A stretch of 64,000 nt of DNA from Enterococcus timonensis (GCF_900104595.1 NZ_FNVY01000002.1:243515-307514), one strand, 5' to 3'; counted from the first letter of the stretch, positions 35,251 through 45,214 are shown. A program made the numbers and translations. Notes: a model not told the origin generated them from the letters alone.

Positions 35251-38200
35251 AATGGAGTATCCCCGAACGAATCATTGAAAAAGGCCGGCGCTATGTAACA
35301 GAAGGCCGGGTATTGTCAGTCAATCCCGACTACGAAGAAAAAATTTGGCACGCCCAAGTGATGGGACACGAATTGTATTTGGTGGATCTTGACGGCACGG
35401 CCAAAGAAAATGACCACTGCCAATGTTTATTTTGGCAAGAAAAAGGGTATTGCAAACATACTGTCGCTGTGGAATTATATTTGAAACAACAAAAAATGAG
35501 CCGAATTTTAACGGAGAACACCCCGGTTCAAGCCAATCGTTCCGCCGTTTCTTTTCACGAATTATTTACCCAAGGACTAATCGAAGGGCGCGGTTTGACC
35601 AATGCCGTGTTAACTGAAAAAATCAGCATCGCTTATCAAATCGAAACCGTAAGCATGAATCCTTATCAAAAAGAAAAAGATTTACTAGCTCTCTCGTTAA
35701 AAATTGGCCATCCTGGAGAAAAACAATATGTGATTAAAAATATTGGCGAATTTTTCCAAGCTTTTTCAAAAAGCGAAAAAATTACCGTGAATCAGCAATA
35801 TATTTTTTATTTGCAACCAGAAAACTTTTCGGCAGAAAATCAAAAAATCATTCGCCAATTAGCCCAACATTATGAATCACAACAAGTGCTTTTAAGTGGC
35901 GGATTTACTAAAAAAGGCAAGCCTGAAAAAAAATATCTTTTGTTAGGACTTTTTGGTCTGACTGATTTATTAACTGAAATCTTTGCCACCCAACAAGCCG
36001 TGTTACTCTTAGACAGTCGCTACACGGGCGTTGTTTTTTCAACGGAAAAACCATTATCAGTGACGATTTCACCTGAAAAGAAAAACTTTTTGCTGACAAT
36101 CGATAATCCTGTCACGCATTATTTCGCCAACTATCACTGGGCATTTGCAAAAGGCGTTTTTTATTTATTATCGCCGCGCCAAGAAGTGATTTTACAAACT
36201 ATTTTAAATTTAATGAAAAAACGCTCCAAAAACCAAATTACGTATGCCGCCGATCAATTGTCGGTTCTTTTTGCCCAAGTGGTGCCGGTGCTAAAAGAAT
36301 GTGCCACAGTGAGTGTAAGTGCATCGCTAGAAGAACTTGTGGTGCAAGAAACATTAAAGACGACTTTTCATTTGCGGAAAATACAAGGCGACATTCGTCT
36401 ACAAGTTGATTTTCAATATGGGGAAAATATTTTTTCTAGTGATCCGACAAAAACAGTCGAAGTGCAAAAAAATGTTGTCCGCCAAATTCCAGCTGAAGAA
36501 AAAATTATTGAACAAATTCAACTGCTAGGTTATCAAAAAAGCGCGAAAGATTTTCGTAAAACAATGCCTACCGGAAGTCAGTTGTATCAATTTTTCACTA
36601 GAGAAATTCCTCAGTTGCAAAAATTAGGGATTGTTCGGATGGGTAAAAAACTGCGCGGCTTGTTCTTAAATGAAGCAAAAACGCCGCCGAAAATTAAAGT
36701 GACCACCGAAGATTCTTGGTTGGCGGTGCATTTTGATATTGTTGGCGTCCAAGAAAGTGAAATTCGCCAAGTAGTGGCTGCTATTTTAGCTAAAGAAAAT
36801 TTTTACGAAACGCAAAATGGTGAAATTTTAGATCTTACAGAAGATATGCAAGACACGAGTGCTACTTTGCAAAAATTGCGCGGTCGTTGGCAAAAAGATG
36901 GCACGTTAAAAATTCCTAATTATCAAAGCTTGCTGGTGGAGAATTTATTTTCCGAGGCAACATTTGATCATGATTTTAAAAAAATGGCCGAAGATTTAAC
37001 TAAGGTCCATGCTTTTAAAGCAAAATTGCCGCAAGGGTTGCAAGCGAAGTTGCGCACTTATCAAAAAGAAGGTTTCCGCTGGCTAAAAATGCTAGCTCAT
37101 TATCAATTAGGCGGCGTTTTGGCCGATGAAATGGGTCTTGGGAAAACGGTCCAAGCGATTGCTTTTATTTTGTCTCAAAAAGAAGAAAAAAAATTCAACG
37201 CGCCGACTTTAATTGTGGCTCCTGCTTCTTTAACTTACAATTGGCAAAGTGAATGTGCCAAATTTGCGCCGGATTTGACTGTAGGTTTGGCAGTTGGCGT
37301 CAAAGATGAGCGGGAAAAAATTATCGAACAAGCGCATCAATTTGATATTGTTATTACGAGTTACGCCAGTTTACGGCAAGATGCCCAAGACTACGAGGTC
37401 CACGATTTTTCTTGTCTGATTTTAGATGAAGCGCAAATGGTAAAAAATGCCGCCACTAAAACCGCTCAAGCTTTAAGAAAATTGGATATTCCGCAACGTT
37501 TTGCATTATCAGGAACACCGATTGAAAATAATTTGAGCGAATTGTGGAGTTTATTTGCGATTATTATGCCGGGCTTTTTCCCGAAAAAACAACTTTTCAA
37601 ACAATTAACAACCGCTGAAGTAGCCAAGATGATTCAACCTTTTGTCTTACGCCGAGAAAAGGAAAATGTGTTAAAAGAATTACCAGCAAAAATCGAAACC
37701 AATTTGTATTCATCACTCTTGCCGGAACAAAAAACCGTTTATTTGGCTTATTTATCCCAGATGCAACAAACTTTATCAGGCATGGACAAAAAAGCTTTTG
37801 CGAAAAATCGTTTGAGTATTTTGGCTGGTCTGACACGATTGCGGCAAATTTGTGGCGATCCAAGAATGTTTATGGAAGATTTCGAAGGTAGTTCAGGAAA
37901 ATTAGAACAATTGAAAGAGTTTTTAGTGAACGCCAAAGAAAACGGCCGCCGTGTTTTAGTCTTTTCACAATTTACTAAAATGCTAACCTTAATTGAAGAT
38001 GAGCTGGCAGGATTGGGATTGAGCCATTTTTATTTGCGCGGGTCAACGCCTGCTTTGGAACGTTTAAATATGGTCAATGAATTTAATGACGGAGCAGGAG
38101 ATGTCTTTTTGATTTCTCTAAAAGCCGGCGGAACCGGATTGAATTTAACCGGGGCTGATACCGTGGTCTTGTATGATTTGTGGTGGAATCCCGCCGTGGA

Positions 38201-38408
38201 AGATCAAGCTGCCGGCCGCGCCCATCGCATTGGTCAGAAAAAAGTCGTAGAAGTTTTTAGGATGATCGCCAAAGGAACCATCGAAGAAAAAATGGCCGCA
38301 CTGCAAAACGAAAAACGCGCTTTGTTTGATGAAGTCTTAAACGGCCAAGAAGCCAAAACCAACCAACTCACCGAACAAGACATCAGAGAAATCTTCGCCA
38401 TTGAATAA
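35247..38408 (+). CDS. SNF2 family helicase with N-terminal SWIM zinc finger
   Basis: 1053 residues. A SWIM finger sits near residues 56-72 (CQCLFWQEKGYCKH, CxCxnCxH), followed by a ~500-residue bacterial SNF2-associated region and the two RecA lobes: DEMGLGKTVQAIAF (about 625), DEAQMVKN (about 726), SGTPIENNLSELWSLF, and the C-terminal lobe VFSQFTKMLTLIEDEL, SLKAGGTGLNLTGADTVVLYDLWWNPAVEDQAAGRAHRIGQ. A DNA translocase/remodeller, related to bacterial RapA/YwqA-type proteins. ATGA overlap with sbcC means it is made with the SbcCD nuclease, suggesting a shared repair task (inference). Confidence 0.93.
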   Translation: MKWSIPERIIEKGRRYVTEGRVLSVNPDYEEKIWHAQVMGHELYLVDLDGTAKENDHCQCLFWQEKGYCKHTVAVELYLKQQKMSRILTENTPVQANRSAVSFHELFTQGLIEGRGLTNAVLTEKISIAYQIETVSMNPYQKEKDLLALSLKIGHPGEKQYVIKNIGEFFQAFSKSEKITVNQQYIFYLQPENFSAENQKIIRQLAQHYESQQVLLSGGFTKKGKPEKKYLLLGLFGLTDLLTEIFATQQAVLLLDSRYTGVVFSTEKPLSVTISPEKKNFLLTIDNPVTHYFANYHWAFAKGVFYLLSPRQEVILQTILNLMKKRSKNQITYAADQLSVLFAQVVPVLKECATVSVSASLEELVVQETLKTTFHLRKIQGDIRLQVDFQYGENIFSSDPTKTVEVQKNVVRQIPAEEKIIEQIQLLGYQKSAKDFRKTMPTGSQLYQFFTREIPQLQKLGIVRMGKKLRGLFLNEAKTPPKIKVTTEDSWLAVHFDIVGVQESEIRQVVAAILAKENFYETQNGEILDLTEDMQDTSATLQKLRGRWQKDGTLKIPNYQSLLVENLFSEATFDHDFKKMAEDLTKVHAFKAKLPQGLQAKLRTYQKEGFRWLKMLAHYQLGGVLADEMGLGKTVQAIAFILSQKEEKKFNAPTLIVAPASLTYNWQSECAKFAPDLTVGLAVGVKDEREKIIEQAHQFDIVITSYASLRQDAQDYEVHDFSCLILDEAQMVKNAATKTAQALRKLDIPQRFALSGTPIENNLSELWSLFAIIMPGFFPKKQLFKQLTTAEVAKMIQPFVLRREKENVLKELPAKIETNLYSSLLPEQKTVYLAYLSQMQQTLSGMDKKAFAKNRLSILAGLTRLRQICGDPRMFMEDFEGSSGKLEQLKEFLVNAKENGRRVLVFSQFTKMLTLIEDELAGLGLSHFYLRGSTPALERLNMVNEFNDGAGDVFLISLKAGGTGLNLTGADTVVLYDLWWNPAVEDQAAGRAHRIGQKKVVEVFRMIAKGTIEEKMAALQNEKRALFDEVLNGQEAKTNQLTEQDIREIFAIE

Positions 38409-38410
38409 AA

Positions 38411-38522
38411 GGTTGTGTTTTGACCGGTTAGCAGTGTAGAGAATTAGGAAAATTTCAAAAATCCCGAACTTGGATTTTTAAAAATTTTATCTATTCTCCT
38501 AACTGGTGGTCAAAACACACCG
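38411..38522 (+). repeat. Hairpin repeat, single copy
   Basis: 112 bp beginning GGTTGTG and ending CACACCG, two bases behind the SNF2 stop. Outer arms here are TGTGTTTTGACC / GGTCAAAACACA instead of the GTGAGAAAA type of other copies, both sides changed together; the inner block TAGAGAATTAGGAAAATTT and ATTTTATCTATTCTCCTA is kept; apical stem AAAAATCC/GGATTTTT. Confidence 0.8.
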
Positions 38523-38556
38523 TCAATAAAGCAGATAAACAAGTTATAACAAATCT

Positions 38557-38595
38557 AAAAAGGTCTAAAGCGTACTTTGCTTTGGGCCTTTTTAT
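38557..38595 (+). terminator. Terminator of the sbcDC-SNF2 operon
   Basis: 15-bp stem (38557-38571 with 38579-38593, two G-U pairs) and T run. Confidence 0.85.
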
Positions 38596-38674
38596 GCATT
38601 TATTTTTTATTTTAATGTTCGGTGTTTTTTTGGCAAATTACCATAATATTTGGCTGTTTTTTTAAGTAATCATT

Positions 38675-38683
38675 TGCTATAAT
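38675..38683 (+). promoter_or_regulatory. Extended -10 promoter of the ABC exporter operon
   Basis: TGC followed by TATAAT (38678-38683); no convincing -35. The leader to the start codon is about 80 bases. Confidence 0.5.
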
Positions 38684-38763
38684 GCTTCTTCAGAGAGCAA
38701 AATAAAGAAATGGAAAGGCTTTAATTACTAGATGGAAAAGTATAAAAGGAGAATAAAAAAGCA

Positions 38764-40515
38764 ATGAATAATTATCAGTGGATTTGGCGCTTTGTAGCTC
38801 CAAATAAAAAAAGGTTGTTGGTGGCCTTAATATTTATTTTGATTAATGCAGGCTTAATTTTGGTGAATCCATATTTAGCCGGGGTTTTAATTGATCAAGT
38901 CATCCAAGGTGGAAAAGTAGAATTACTGATTCCAATTTTATTGATTATGATTGGTGTCACACTCGTTAGAACAGTCGTGCGTTATTTGTATCAAATTTTA
39001 TTTGAACGCACCGGACAAAATACAGTCTTTGATTTGCGGCAAACAATGTACAAAAAATTACAAGAACTGGATTTTGATTTTTTTAATCACACACGGGTGG
39101 GGGATATTATGGCCCGCATGACTGGTGATACCGATGCGATTCGTCATTTTGTTTCTTGGGTGGATTATAATGTCATCGAATGTGTGACTTGGTTTATTTG
39201 TGCGGTGGTGGTTATGAGCTGGATTTCTTGGCCGTTGATGTTGGCTCTCGTTGCTGTGACGCCTCTAATTTTTATTTTTACGATGTTGATGAGTAAGCAA
39301 GCTCGTCCGCGCTTTTTAGAAATTCGGAATAGTTTTGCCCGCTTAAATTCCATGGTGGAAGAAAATATTGGTGGCAATCGTGTGGTGAAAGCCTTCACTC
39401 GGGAAGCTTTTGAAATCGATAAATTTAATGAACACAATGAAGATTTTAAACAAAAAAATATGGAGTCCGCTGCTGTTTCTCGTAAATATTTACCGTGGCT
39501 GGACGGCTTTGCTTCCAGTTTAGCGGTGATCGTTATTGTCTTTGGCGGTTATTTAGTGATTGATGGCTCCATGACTTTAGGTGATTTGGTGGCGTTTAAC
39601 GGTTATTTGTGGATGTTGAACCAACCCATGCGGATGTCTGGTTGGCTGATCAATGATGTGCAACGTTTTAATGCCGCTTGCGTTAAAATTCGGCAAATGC
39701 TAGGAACAGCGCCACAAATTTTATTAGAAGATCGCCCAATGGAAAAAAGAATTCACGGCGATGTAGAATTTAAAAATGTTGGCTTCCACTTTTCCGATGA
39801 TCCAACGCATATGGTGTTAGAAAATATTAGTTTTTCAGCAAAAGTTGGCGAAACTGTCGGAATTTTAGGTGAGACGGGTTCTGGAAAAACGACGTTAGTT
39901 AATTTAATCGCCCGCTTTTACGATCCAACAGCAGGCGACGTATTAATTGATGGGAAATCGGCTAAAGAATACCCCATTCGAAAATTGCGGGAAAATATTG
40001 CTATGGTCATGCAAGATGTCTTTTTATTTTCCGATTCTATTTCTGATAATATTGCTTTTGGTAATCCAGTAGTAGATCCTACTTTCATTCAGCAAATGGC
40101 AAGTGCCGCCGACGCGGATGCTTTTATTTCCCGGATGCCAGAAGGATATGCAACAATTGTTGGCGAACGAGGGGTTGGTTTATCTGGTGGTCAAAAACAA
40201 CGGATTTCATTGGCGCGAGCGCTAGTGAAAGATCCTTCCATTTTAATTTTGGATGATACAACTTCTGCGGTGGATATGGAAACAGAAACGAAAATTCAAA
40301 AAGAATTAACCACATTGACGCAGCAAAAAACTACTTTCATTATTGCCCATCGGATTTCTTCAGTGCGAGATGCTAATTTAATCTTGATGATGGAAAAAGG
40401 GCGCGTGGTGGAACAAGGAAGTCACCAAGAGTTGGTGGCCCTTAAAGGAAAATATTATGAAGTCTACCAAAAACAATTAGGTTTGTCAGGAGGTGTGGAA
40501 AATGGCGCGGAATAA
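38764..40515 (+). CDS. Heterodimeric ABC exporter, subunit 1 (BmrC/LmrC-like)
   Basis: 583 residues: six membrane helices (to about 310), then an ATPase domain with Walker A GETGSGKTTLVN, signature LSGGQKQRISLARAL and Walker B ILILDDTTSAVD. The residue after the Walker B aspartate is Asp rather than the catalytic Glu, the mark of the degenerate site in heterodimeric exporters such as TM287/288, BmrCD and LmrCD. Drug or lipid export is the family theme; substrate unknown. Overlaps the next gene by 14 bases. Confidence 0.93.
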   Translation: MNNYQWIWRFVAPNKKRLLVALIFILINAGLILVNPYLAGVLIDQVIQGGKVELLIPILLIMIGVTLVRTVVRYLYQILFERTGQNTVFDLRQTMYKKLQELDFDFFNHTRVGDIMARMTGDTDAIRHFVSWVDYNVIECVTWFICAVVVMSWISWPLMLALVAVTPLIFIFTMLMSKQARPRFLEIRNSFARLNSMVEENIGGNRVVKAFTREAFEIDKFNEHNEDFKQKNMESAAVSRKYLPWLDGFASSLAVIVIVFGGYLVIDGSMTLGDLVAFNGYLWMLNQPMRMSGWLINDVQRFNAACVKIRQMLGTAPQILLEDRPMEKRIHGDVEFKNVGFHFSDDPTHMVLENISFSAKVGETVGILGETGSGKTTLVNLIARFYDPTAGDVLIDGKSAKEYPIRKLRENIAMVMQDVFLFSDSISDNIAFGNPVVDPTFIQQMASAADADAFISRMPEGYATIVGERGVGLSGGQKQRISLARALVKDPSILILDDTTSAVDMETETKIQKELTTLTQQKTTFIIAHRISSVRDANLILMMEKGRVVEQGSHQELVALKGKYYEVYQKQLGLSGGVENGAE

Positions 40516-42283
40516 ATTTGATGTCGATGAAGAACTACAACAGGAATTCAATTGGCGCCAATATAAACGCCTCGGTCAATATATCAAGCCTTACAAAAAA
40601 AGAATTGTTCAAATTTTATTTGTTATTATTTTTGCCAATGTTTTAGGAATGTTTGGTCCGTACTTTACTAAATACGCTATTGATACGGCAATTCCTAACA
40701 AAGATTTCACGGCGCTTTTGATTATCGGCGGATTGTTTTTACTAACCTTGATTATCGGCGGCATTTGCATGCGTTATCGGATTTATCACATCACTGAACT
40801 CGGACAAGATGTTTTAAAAGATATGCGTTTTGATATTTTTTCTCACTTACAGAAATTATCATTTTCTTATTTTGATTCTCGCCCGCACGGCAAAATTTTA
40901 ATTCGTGTCGTTAACTATATTAATACGTTAAGTGACTTATTAAGTAATGGTTTAATCAATTTAATTTCTGATTTCTTCAATGTTTTTATTACGTTAATTT
41001 TTATGATCTTTTTGGATGCTCGCCTAACATTGTGGTCGTTAGCCCTAATGCCAGTGCTTTTTGCGCTCGTTATGGTGATTAAAAATAAACAACGGAAAGC
41101 TTACCAAATTTTGAGTAACAAGCAGTCTAATATGAATGCATATATTCACGAGTCTATCGCCGGGATTAAAATTACCCAAAGTTTTGCTCGGGAAAAAGAA
41201 AACTATCAAGTATTTAAAGACATCAACCAAGAATATCGCTCTAGTTGGATGAAGGCTGTAAAGATTCAATTTCTTTTATGGCCTGGGGTGCAAAATATTT
41301 CCGTTATTGCGACGAGCTTGATTTATTTTGTAGGAATTCGCCAAATCGGCGTAGAAGTTTCCACCGGGACATTAATTGCTTTTATTGGGTATATTAATAA
41401 TTTTTGGAATCCAGTTATTAATATTGGGAACTTTTATAATTCTTTAATTACCGCGACAGCTTACTTGGAACGGATTTTTGAAACACTAGACGAACAACCA
41501 GAAATTATCGATCACGACAATGCGGAAGTGTTGCCACAAATTGAAGGCACGATTGATTTTGAGCATGTGACCTTTAGTTATGAAAAAGATAAAACAATTT
41601 TAAAAGATATTTCATTTCACGTCGCTCCGGGTCGATCCATTGCTTTAGTGGGACCAACGGGTGCTGGTAAGACGACGATTATTAATTTATTGAGTCGCTT
41701 TTATGATGTAGATAGCGGGAAAATTTTAATTGATGGTCACGATATTTCTAATGTCACTTTGCCAAGTTTGCGTAGTCAAATGGGTGTTATGCTGCAAGAT
41801 ACGTTTATTTTCTCAGGGACGATTTTAGAAAATATTCGTTACGGGCGCTTAGAAGCTACGAAAGAAGAAATTATTGAAGCTGCCAAAGTTGTTCGGGCCC
41901 ACGATTTTATTATGGAATTAAAAGATGGCTATGAAACAGTAGTTGAAGAACGGGGAAGCACATTGTCGGCTGGGCAACGCCAACTCTTAGCTTTTGCCCG
42001 CACATTGTTAGCCAATCCTAAAATTTTAATTTTAGATGAAGCTACTTCAAGTATTGATACTAAAACGGAAGAATTATTGCAATTAGGTTTACAACAATTG
42101 TTAAAAGGGCGGACGAGTTTTATTATCGCTCACCGTTTGTCGACGATTAAAAACTCAGACCAAATTTTTTACATTGCCGACCAAAAAATTCAAGAAGCCG
42201 GCAACCATCGTCAATCGATGGAACACCGTGGCCTTTACTATCACTTATATCAATCGCAATATGATTTAATTAAAATGGATTAA
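40502..42283 (+). CDS. Heterodimeric ABC exporter, subunit 2 (BmrD/LmrD-like)
   Basis: 593 residues from ATG 40502 (AGGAGGTG upstream inside the previous gene). Six membrane helices, ATPase with Walker A GPTGAGKTTIINL, signature LSAGQRQLLAFART and canonical Walker B ILILDEATSSID. Because this subunit has the Glu and its partner has the full LSGGQ, the pair forms one consensus and one degenerate ATP site. Ends before a strong terminator. Confidence 0.93.
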   Translation: MARNKFDVDEELQQEFNWRQYKRLGQYIKPYKKRIVQILFVIIFANVLGMFGPYFTKYAIDTAIPNKDFTALLIIGGLFLLTLIIGGICMRYRIYHITELGQDVLKDMRFDIFSHLQKLSFSYFDSRPHGKILIRVVNYINTLSDLLSNGLINLISDFFNVFITLIFMIFLDARLTLWSLALMPVLFALVMVIKNKQRKAYQILSNKQSNMNAYIHESIAGIKITQSFAREKENYQVFKDINQEYRSSWMKAVKIQFLLWPGVQNISVIATSLIYFVGIRQIGVEVSTGTLIAFIGYINNFWNPVINIGNFYNSLITATAYLERIFETLDEQPEIIDHDNAEVLPQIEGTIDFEHVTFSYEKDKTILKDISFHVAPGRSIALVGPTGAGKTTIINLLSRFYDVDSGKILIDGHDISNVTLPSLRSQMGVMLQDTFIFSGTILENIRYGRLEATKEEIIEAAKVVRAHDFIMELKDGYETVVEERGSTLSAGQRQLLAFARTLLANPKILILDEATSSIDTKTEELLQLGLQQLLKGRTSFIIAHRLSTIKNSDQIFYIADQKIQEAGNHRQSMEHRGLYYHLYQSQYDLIKMD

Positions 42284-42296
42284 CGAGTTGTAAATG

Positions 42297-42327
42297 AAAA
42301 GCCGACAGAAAATTGTCGGCTTTTTTG
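42297..42327 (+). terminator. Rho-independent terminator
   Basis: AAAAGCCGACA with TGTCGGCTTTT and T run, ends the ABC exporter operon. Confidence 0.88.
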
Positions 42328-42374
42328 TTAGGGAAATTTTAGATTAGAGAAATTTTTTCAGCGATTTCTTTTAG

Positions 42375-42403
42375 TTGTATTCAGTTTGCAAGACGTTTAT
42401 AAT
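42375..42403 (+). promoter_or_regulatory. Promoter of the phosphoketolase gene
   Basis: TTGTAT (42375-42380), 17-base spacer, TATAAT (42398-42403). No clear cre site was seen near it. Confidence 0.65.
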
Positions 42404-42495
42404 TAAAGTGTCCAGTTCGTCACATGCAAAATTTTTTGTGTGCATTTTTTTTAGCGGCTTTAAAGTAAAAAATACTAAAAAAGGAAGTTGATTAA

Positions 42496-44862
42496 ATGAC
42501 TGATTTTAACTCACCAAAATATTTAGAAAAAGTGGATAAATGGTGGCGGGCAGCAAATTATTTATCCGTGGGCCAATTATATCTTAAAGATAATCCTTTG
42601 TTGACCCGACAACTACAAGCAACGGATCTTAAAGTTCATCCTATTGGCCATTGGGGCACGATTTCTGGTCAAAATTTTATTTATGCGCATTTAAATCGCG
42701 TCATTCAAAAATATCAACTGAATATGTTCTACATTGAAGGCCCGGGTCATGGTGGCCAAGTGATGGTATCTAATGCTTATCTTGATGGATCTTATTCAGA
42801 TATTTATCCAGAAATTACTGAAGATGCTGCCGGGATGAAAAAATTATTTAAACAATTTTCTTTCCCAGGCGGGGTAGCTTCTCATGCGGCTCCAGAAACG
42901 CCAGGCTCCATCCACGAAGGCGGCGAACTTGGTTATTCATTATCCCACGGCACAGGCGCAATTTTAGATAATCCTGATTTAATTGCCGCAACGGTCATTG
43001 GCGATGGCGAAGCAGAAACTGGCCCGCTAGCTGCTAGTTGGTTCAGTAATACTTTTATTAATCCTGTAAATGATGGGGCCGTTTTGCCGATTTTACATTT
43101 AAATGGGGCCAAAATTTCTAATCCGACCATTTTAGCTCGGAAAACGGATGAACAATTAAAAAATTATTTCACCGGCCTTGGTTGGGCGCCTTATTTTGTT
43201 GAAGGTGATGACCCGGCTAAAGTCCATCCGCAAATGATGAAAGTCATGGACGAAGTAATTGAAAAAATTCAAGCGATTCAAAAAGAAGCCCGAAAAAATC
43301 CAGCTGACCAAGCACAAATGCCACAATGGCCAATGATTATTTTTCGGACGCCAAAAGGTTGGACAGGTCCTAAAACTTGGGACAATGAAACAATTGAAGG
43401 ATCATTTCGCGCCCATCAAGTGCCAATTCCAGTGGATCAATTGCATTTTGACCATGCCGAAGCTCTAGTTTCTTGGTTAAAATCATATCATCCGGAAGAA
43501 TTATTTAATCAAGACGGGAAATTTTTTAAAGAGATTAAAGAATTAGCGCCAACAGGTGATGCGCGGATGGCCAAAAATCCTGTGACCAATGGTGGATTAA
43601 ATCCGAAAAAATTAGACGTCGCTACTTGGCAGAAATTTGCTTTACCAATTGAAATACCAGGCGCAATCATTGGATCTGATATGATGGAATTTGGGAAATA
43701 TGCAGCTGAATTAATTGAAAAAAATCCTAATAATTTCCGAGTATTTGGACCAGACGAAACAAAATCCAACCGCTTGAATCATTTATTTGATGTCACACGT
43801 CGTCAATGGTTAGAGCCAACTTCCAAAAAATTCGATGAATGGCTGTCACCAGCAGGTCGGGTTATTGACTCCCAACTTTCCGAACACCAAGCAGAAGGAT
43901 TTTTAGAAGGGTATGTTTTAACTGGACGGCACGGATTTTTTGCTAGCTATGAATCATTTTTCCGGGTAGTCGATTCCATGATTACTCAACATTTCAAATG
44001 GTTGCGTAAAGCTCACGATCAAAAATGGCGGAAAAATTATCCATCACTGAACTTAATTGCTTCTTCCACCGTTTTCCAACAAGATCACAATGGTTATACG
44101 CACCAAGATCCAGGCATGTTGACGCATTTGGCGGAGAAAAAACCAGAATTTGTGCGGGAATATTTACCAGCCGATGCCAATAGTTTGCTGGCGGTAATGA
44201 GTGAAGTCTTCACCACCGAAGAAAAAATTAATTTAGTGGTGACTTCGAAACATCCACGCCCACAATTTTATTCCGCTGATGAGGCCGAAGTTTTAGTTAA
44301 AGAAGGATTGAAAGTGATCGACTGGGCTTCAACGGTTGAAAAAAATGAAGAACCTGATTTAATTATCGCCGCAGCTGGAACAGAACCGAACTTGGAAAGT
44401 TTAGCAGCAATTTCTTATTTGCACGAAGAATTTCCTGAGCTGAAGATTCGTTTTATTAATGTCGTTGATTTATTGAAATTACGCCACCCATCCGTGGATC
44501 CTCGTGGCCTGAGTGATGATGAATTTAACACTTACTTCACGAAAGACAAACCAGTTATTTTTGCTTTCCACGGTTATGAAGGCTTAATGCGGGATATTTT
44601 CTATCCACGAGAAAATCGCCAAATTCATCTTCACGGTTATCGGGAAAATGGCGATATTACAACACCATTTGATATGCGCGTTTTAAATGAGTTGGACCGG
44701 TTCCATTTAGCTAAGCAGGCAGCCGAACTCGTTTATGGAGAAAAAGCAGCCGGATTTTCTAAAGAAATGCAAGACTTCTTAGATTTACATCACGACTTTA
44801 TTCGTGAAAATGGTCAAGATATTGAAGAAGTCGAAAATTGGCATTGGGAAAAATTAGATTAA
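42496..44862 (+). CDS. xpkA: Xylulose-5-phosphate/fructose-6-phosphate phosphoketolase
   Basis: 788 residues, thiamine-diphosphate enzyme. Signatures: [22 protein letters not shown] near the N-terminus, [14 protein letters not shown] (ThDP/Mg site) and [22 protein letters not shown] in the pyrimidine domain. Splits xylulose-5-P (and possibly fructose-6-P) with phosphate into acetyl-P and glyceraldehyde-3-P; key to heterolactic pentose use. Monocistronic with its own promoter and terminator. Whether it accepts fructose-6-P cannot be told by eye. Confidence 0.95.
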   Translation: MTDFNSPKYLEKVDKWWRAANYLSVGQLYLKDNPLLTRQLQATDLKVHPIGHWGTISGQNFIYAHLNRVIQKYQLNMFYIEGPGHGGQVMVSNAYLDGSYSDIYPEITEDAAGMKKLFKQFSFPGGVASHAAPETPGSIHEGGELGYSLSHGTGAILDNPDLIAATVIGDGEAETGPLAASWFSNTFINPVNDGAVLPILHLNGAKISNPTILARKTDEQLKNYFTGLGWAPYFVEGDDPAKVHPQMMKVMDEVIEKIQAIQKEARKNPADQAQMPQWPMIIFRTPKGWTGPKTWDNETIEGSFRAHQVPIPVDQLHFDHAEALVSWLKSYHPEELFNQDGKFFKEIKELAPTGDARMAKNPVTNGGLNPKKLDVATWQKFALPIEIPGAIIGSDMMEFGKYAAELIEKNPNNFRVFGPDETKSNRLNHLFDVTRRQWLEPTSKKFDEWLSPAGRVIDSQLSEHQAEGFLEGYVLTGRHGFFASYESFFRVVDSMITQHFKWLRKAHDQKWRKNYPSLNLIASSTVFQQDHNGYTHQDPGMLTHLAEKKPEFVREYLPADANSLLAVMSEVFTTEEKINLVVTSKHPRPQFYSADEAEVLVKEGLKVIDWASTVEKNEEPDLIIAAAGTEPNLESLAAISYLHEEFPELKIRFINVVDLLKLRHPSVDPRGLSDDEFNTYFTKDKPVIFAFHGYEGLMRDIFYPRENRQIHLHGYRENGDITTPFDMRVLNELDRFHLAKQAAELVYGEKAAGFSKEMQDFLDLHHDFIRENGQDIEEVENWHWEKLD

Positions 44863-44873
44863 GAGATTTTTAA

Positions 44874-44908
44874 AAAAAGTTGGCGCAGTTATTTTGCGCC
44901 AACTTTTT
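44874..44908 (+). terminator. Terminator of the phosphoketolase gene
   Basis: AAAAAGTTGGCGCA and TGCGCCAACTTTTT, nearly perfect stem, T run. Confidence 0.9.
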
Positions 44909-44917
44909 CATTTTTCC

Positions 44918-44946
44918 TTGACGAATCCATCTAGTCACACTATAAT
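44918..44946 (+). promoter_or_regulatory. Strong promoter of the leader-peptide region
   Basis: TTGACG (44918-44923), 17-base spacer, TATAAT (44941-44946), close to consensus. Transcription should start near 44953. Confidence 0.8.
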
Positions 44947-44977
44947 GAGAACATTCAAAGAACTGGAGGATTTTTTT

Positions 44978-45043
44978 ATGAATCAGCAAATGCAAATCCC
45001 TCAACTAAATAGTTTCTTTAGCTTTAGCTTCTTCTTTAGATAA
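44978..45043 (+). CDS. Phe-rich leader peptide
   Basis: A 21-codon frame with an excellent ribosome binding site (CTGGAGGA, seven bases before ATG). Codons 13-20 read FFSFSFFF, six phenylalanines in eight, directly before Arg and TAA. This composition recalls the enteric pheL and pheM leaders, where ribosome stalling at Phe codons controls transcription. Too short for a stable protein. Followed immediately by a hairpin and, further on, a terminator/antiterminator pair. Confidence 0.65.
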   Translation: MNQQMQIPQLNSFFSFSFFFR

Positions 45044-45072
45044 GTTTGTATTCAGACATTATGGATGCAAAC
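45044..45072 (+). promoter_or_regulatory. Hairpin adjacent to the leader stop codon
   Basis: GTTTGTATTC (45044-45053) pairs with GGATGCAAAC (45063-45072), ten pairs with two G-U. It begins at the first base after TAA. The GTTTG and CAAAC words recur at 45075-45079 and 45084-45088, permitting alternative pairings. Confidence 0.5.
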
Positions 45073-45132
45073 ATCAAACGATGGTTTGAATCTATGATGG
45101 CTAAGGCGACTTTGAATGTGCTGGCCATGTAG
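45061..45132 (+). CDS. Possible second leader peptide
   Basis: A 23-codon frame from ATG 45061 to TAG 45130-45132, containing KRWFE around its single Trp codon (45082-45084). There is no Shine-Dalgarno sequence; an in-frame TTG at 45046 lies three bases behind the first leader's stop, so it could be read by termination-reinitiation. Its stop codon is two bases before the antiterminator strand at 45135, so a terminating ribosome would cover that strand. Speculative. Confidence 0.3.
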   Translation: MDANIKRWFESMMAKATLNVLAM

Positions 45133-45134
45133 GA

Positions 45135-45214
45135 TTTTCTAGATGGCTTAAGCAAAATAATTCTTTTTTTTGCGAAACTTCCTCCATTTAGAAAATTCTA
45201 AATGGAGTTTTTAT
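45135..45214 (+). promoter_or_regulatory. Antiterminator/terminator pair (transcription attenuator)
   Basis: The terminator is CTCCATTTAGAA (45182-45193) with TTCTAAATGGAG (45196-45207), a perfect 12-bp stem followed by TTTTTATTT. TTTTCTAGATGG (45135-45146) can pair with CCATTTAGAAAA (45184-45195), 12 pairs with one G-U, which would destroy the terminator. GCCAT (45124-45128) can in turn pair with ATGGC at 45143-45147 or at 45097-45101. Confidence 0.7.

Noticed and set aside
42410-42470. ATGCA/TGCAT inverted repeat as cre or operator for phosphoketolase
   Set aside because: Arms are short and interrupted, and no CG core of a cre site is present.
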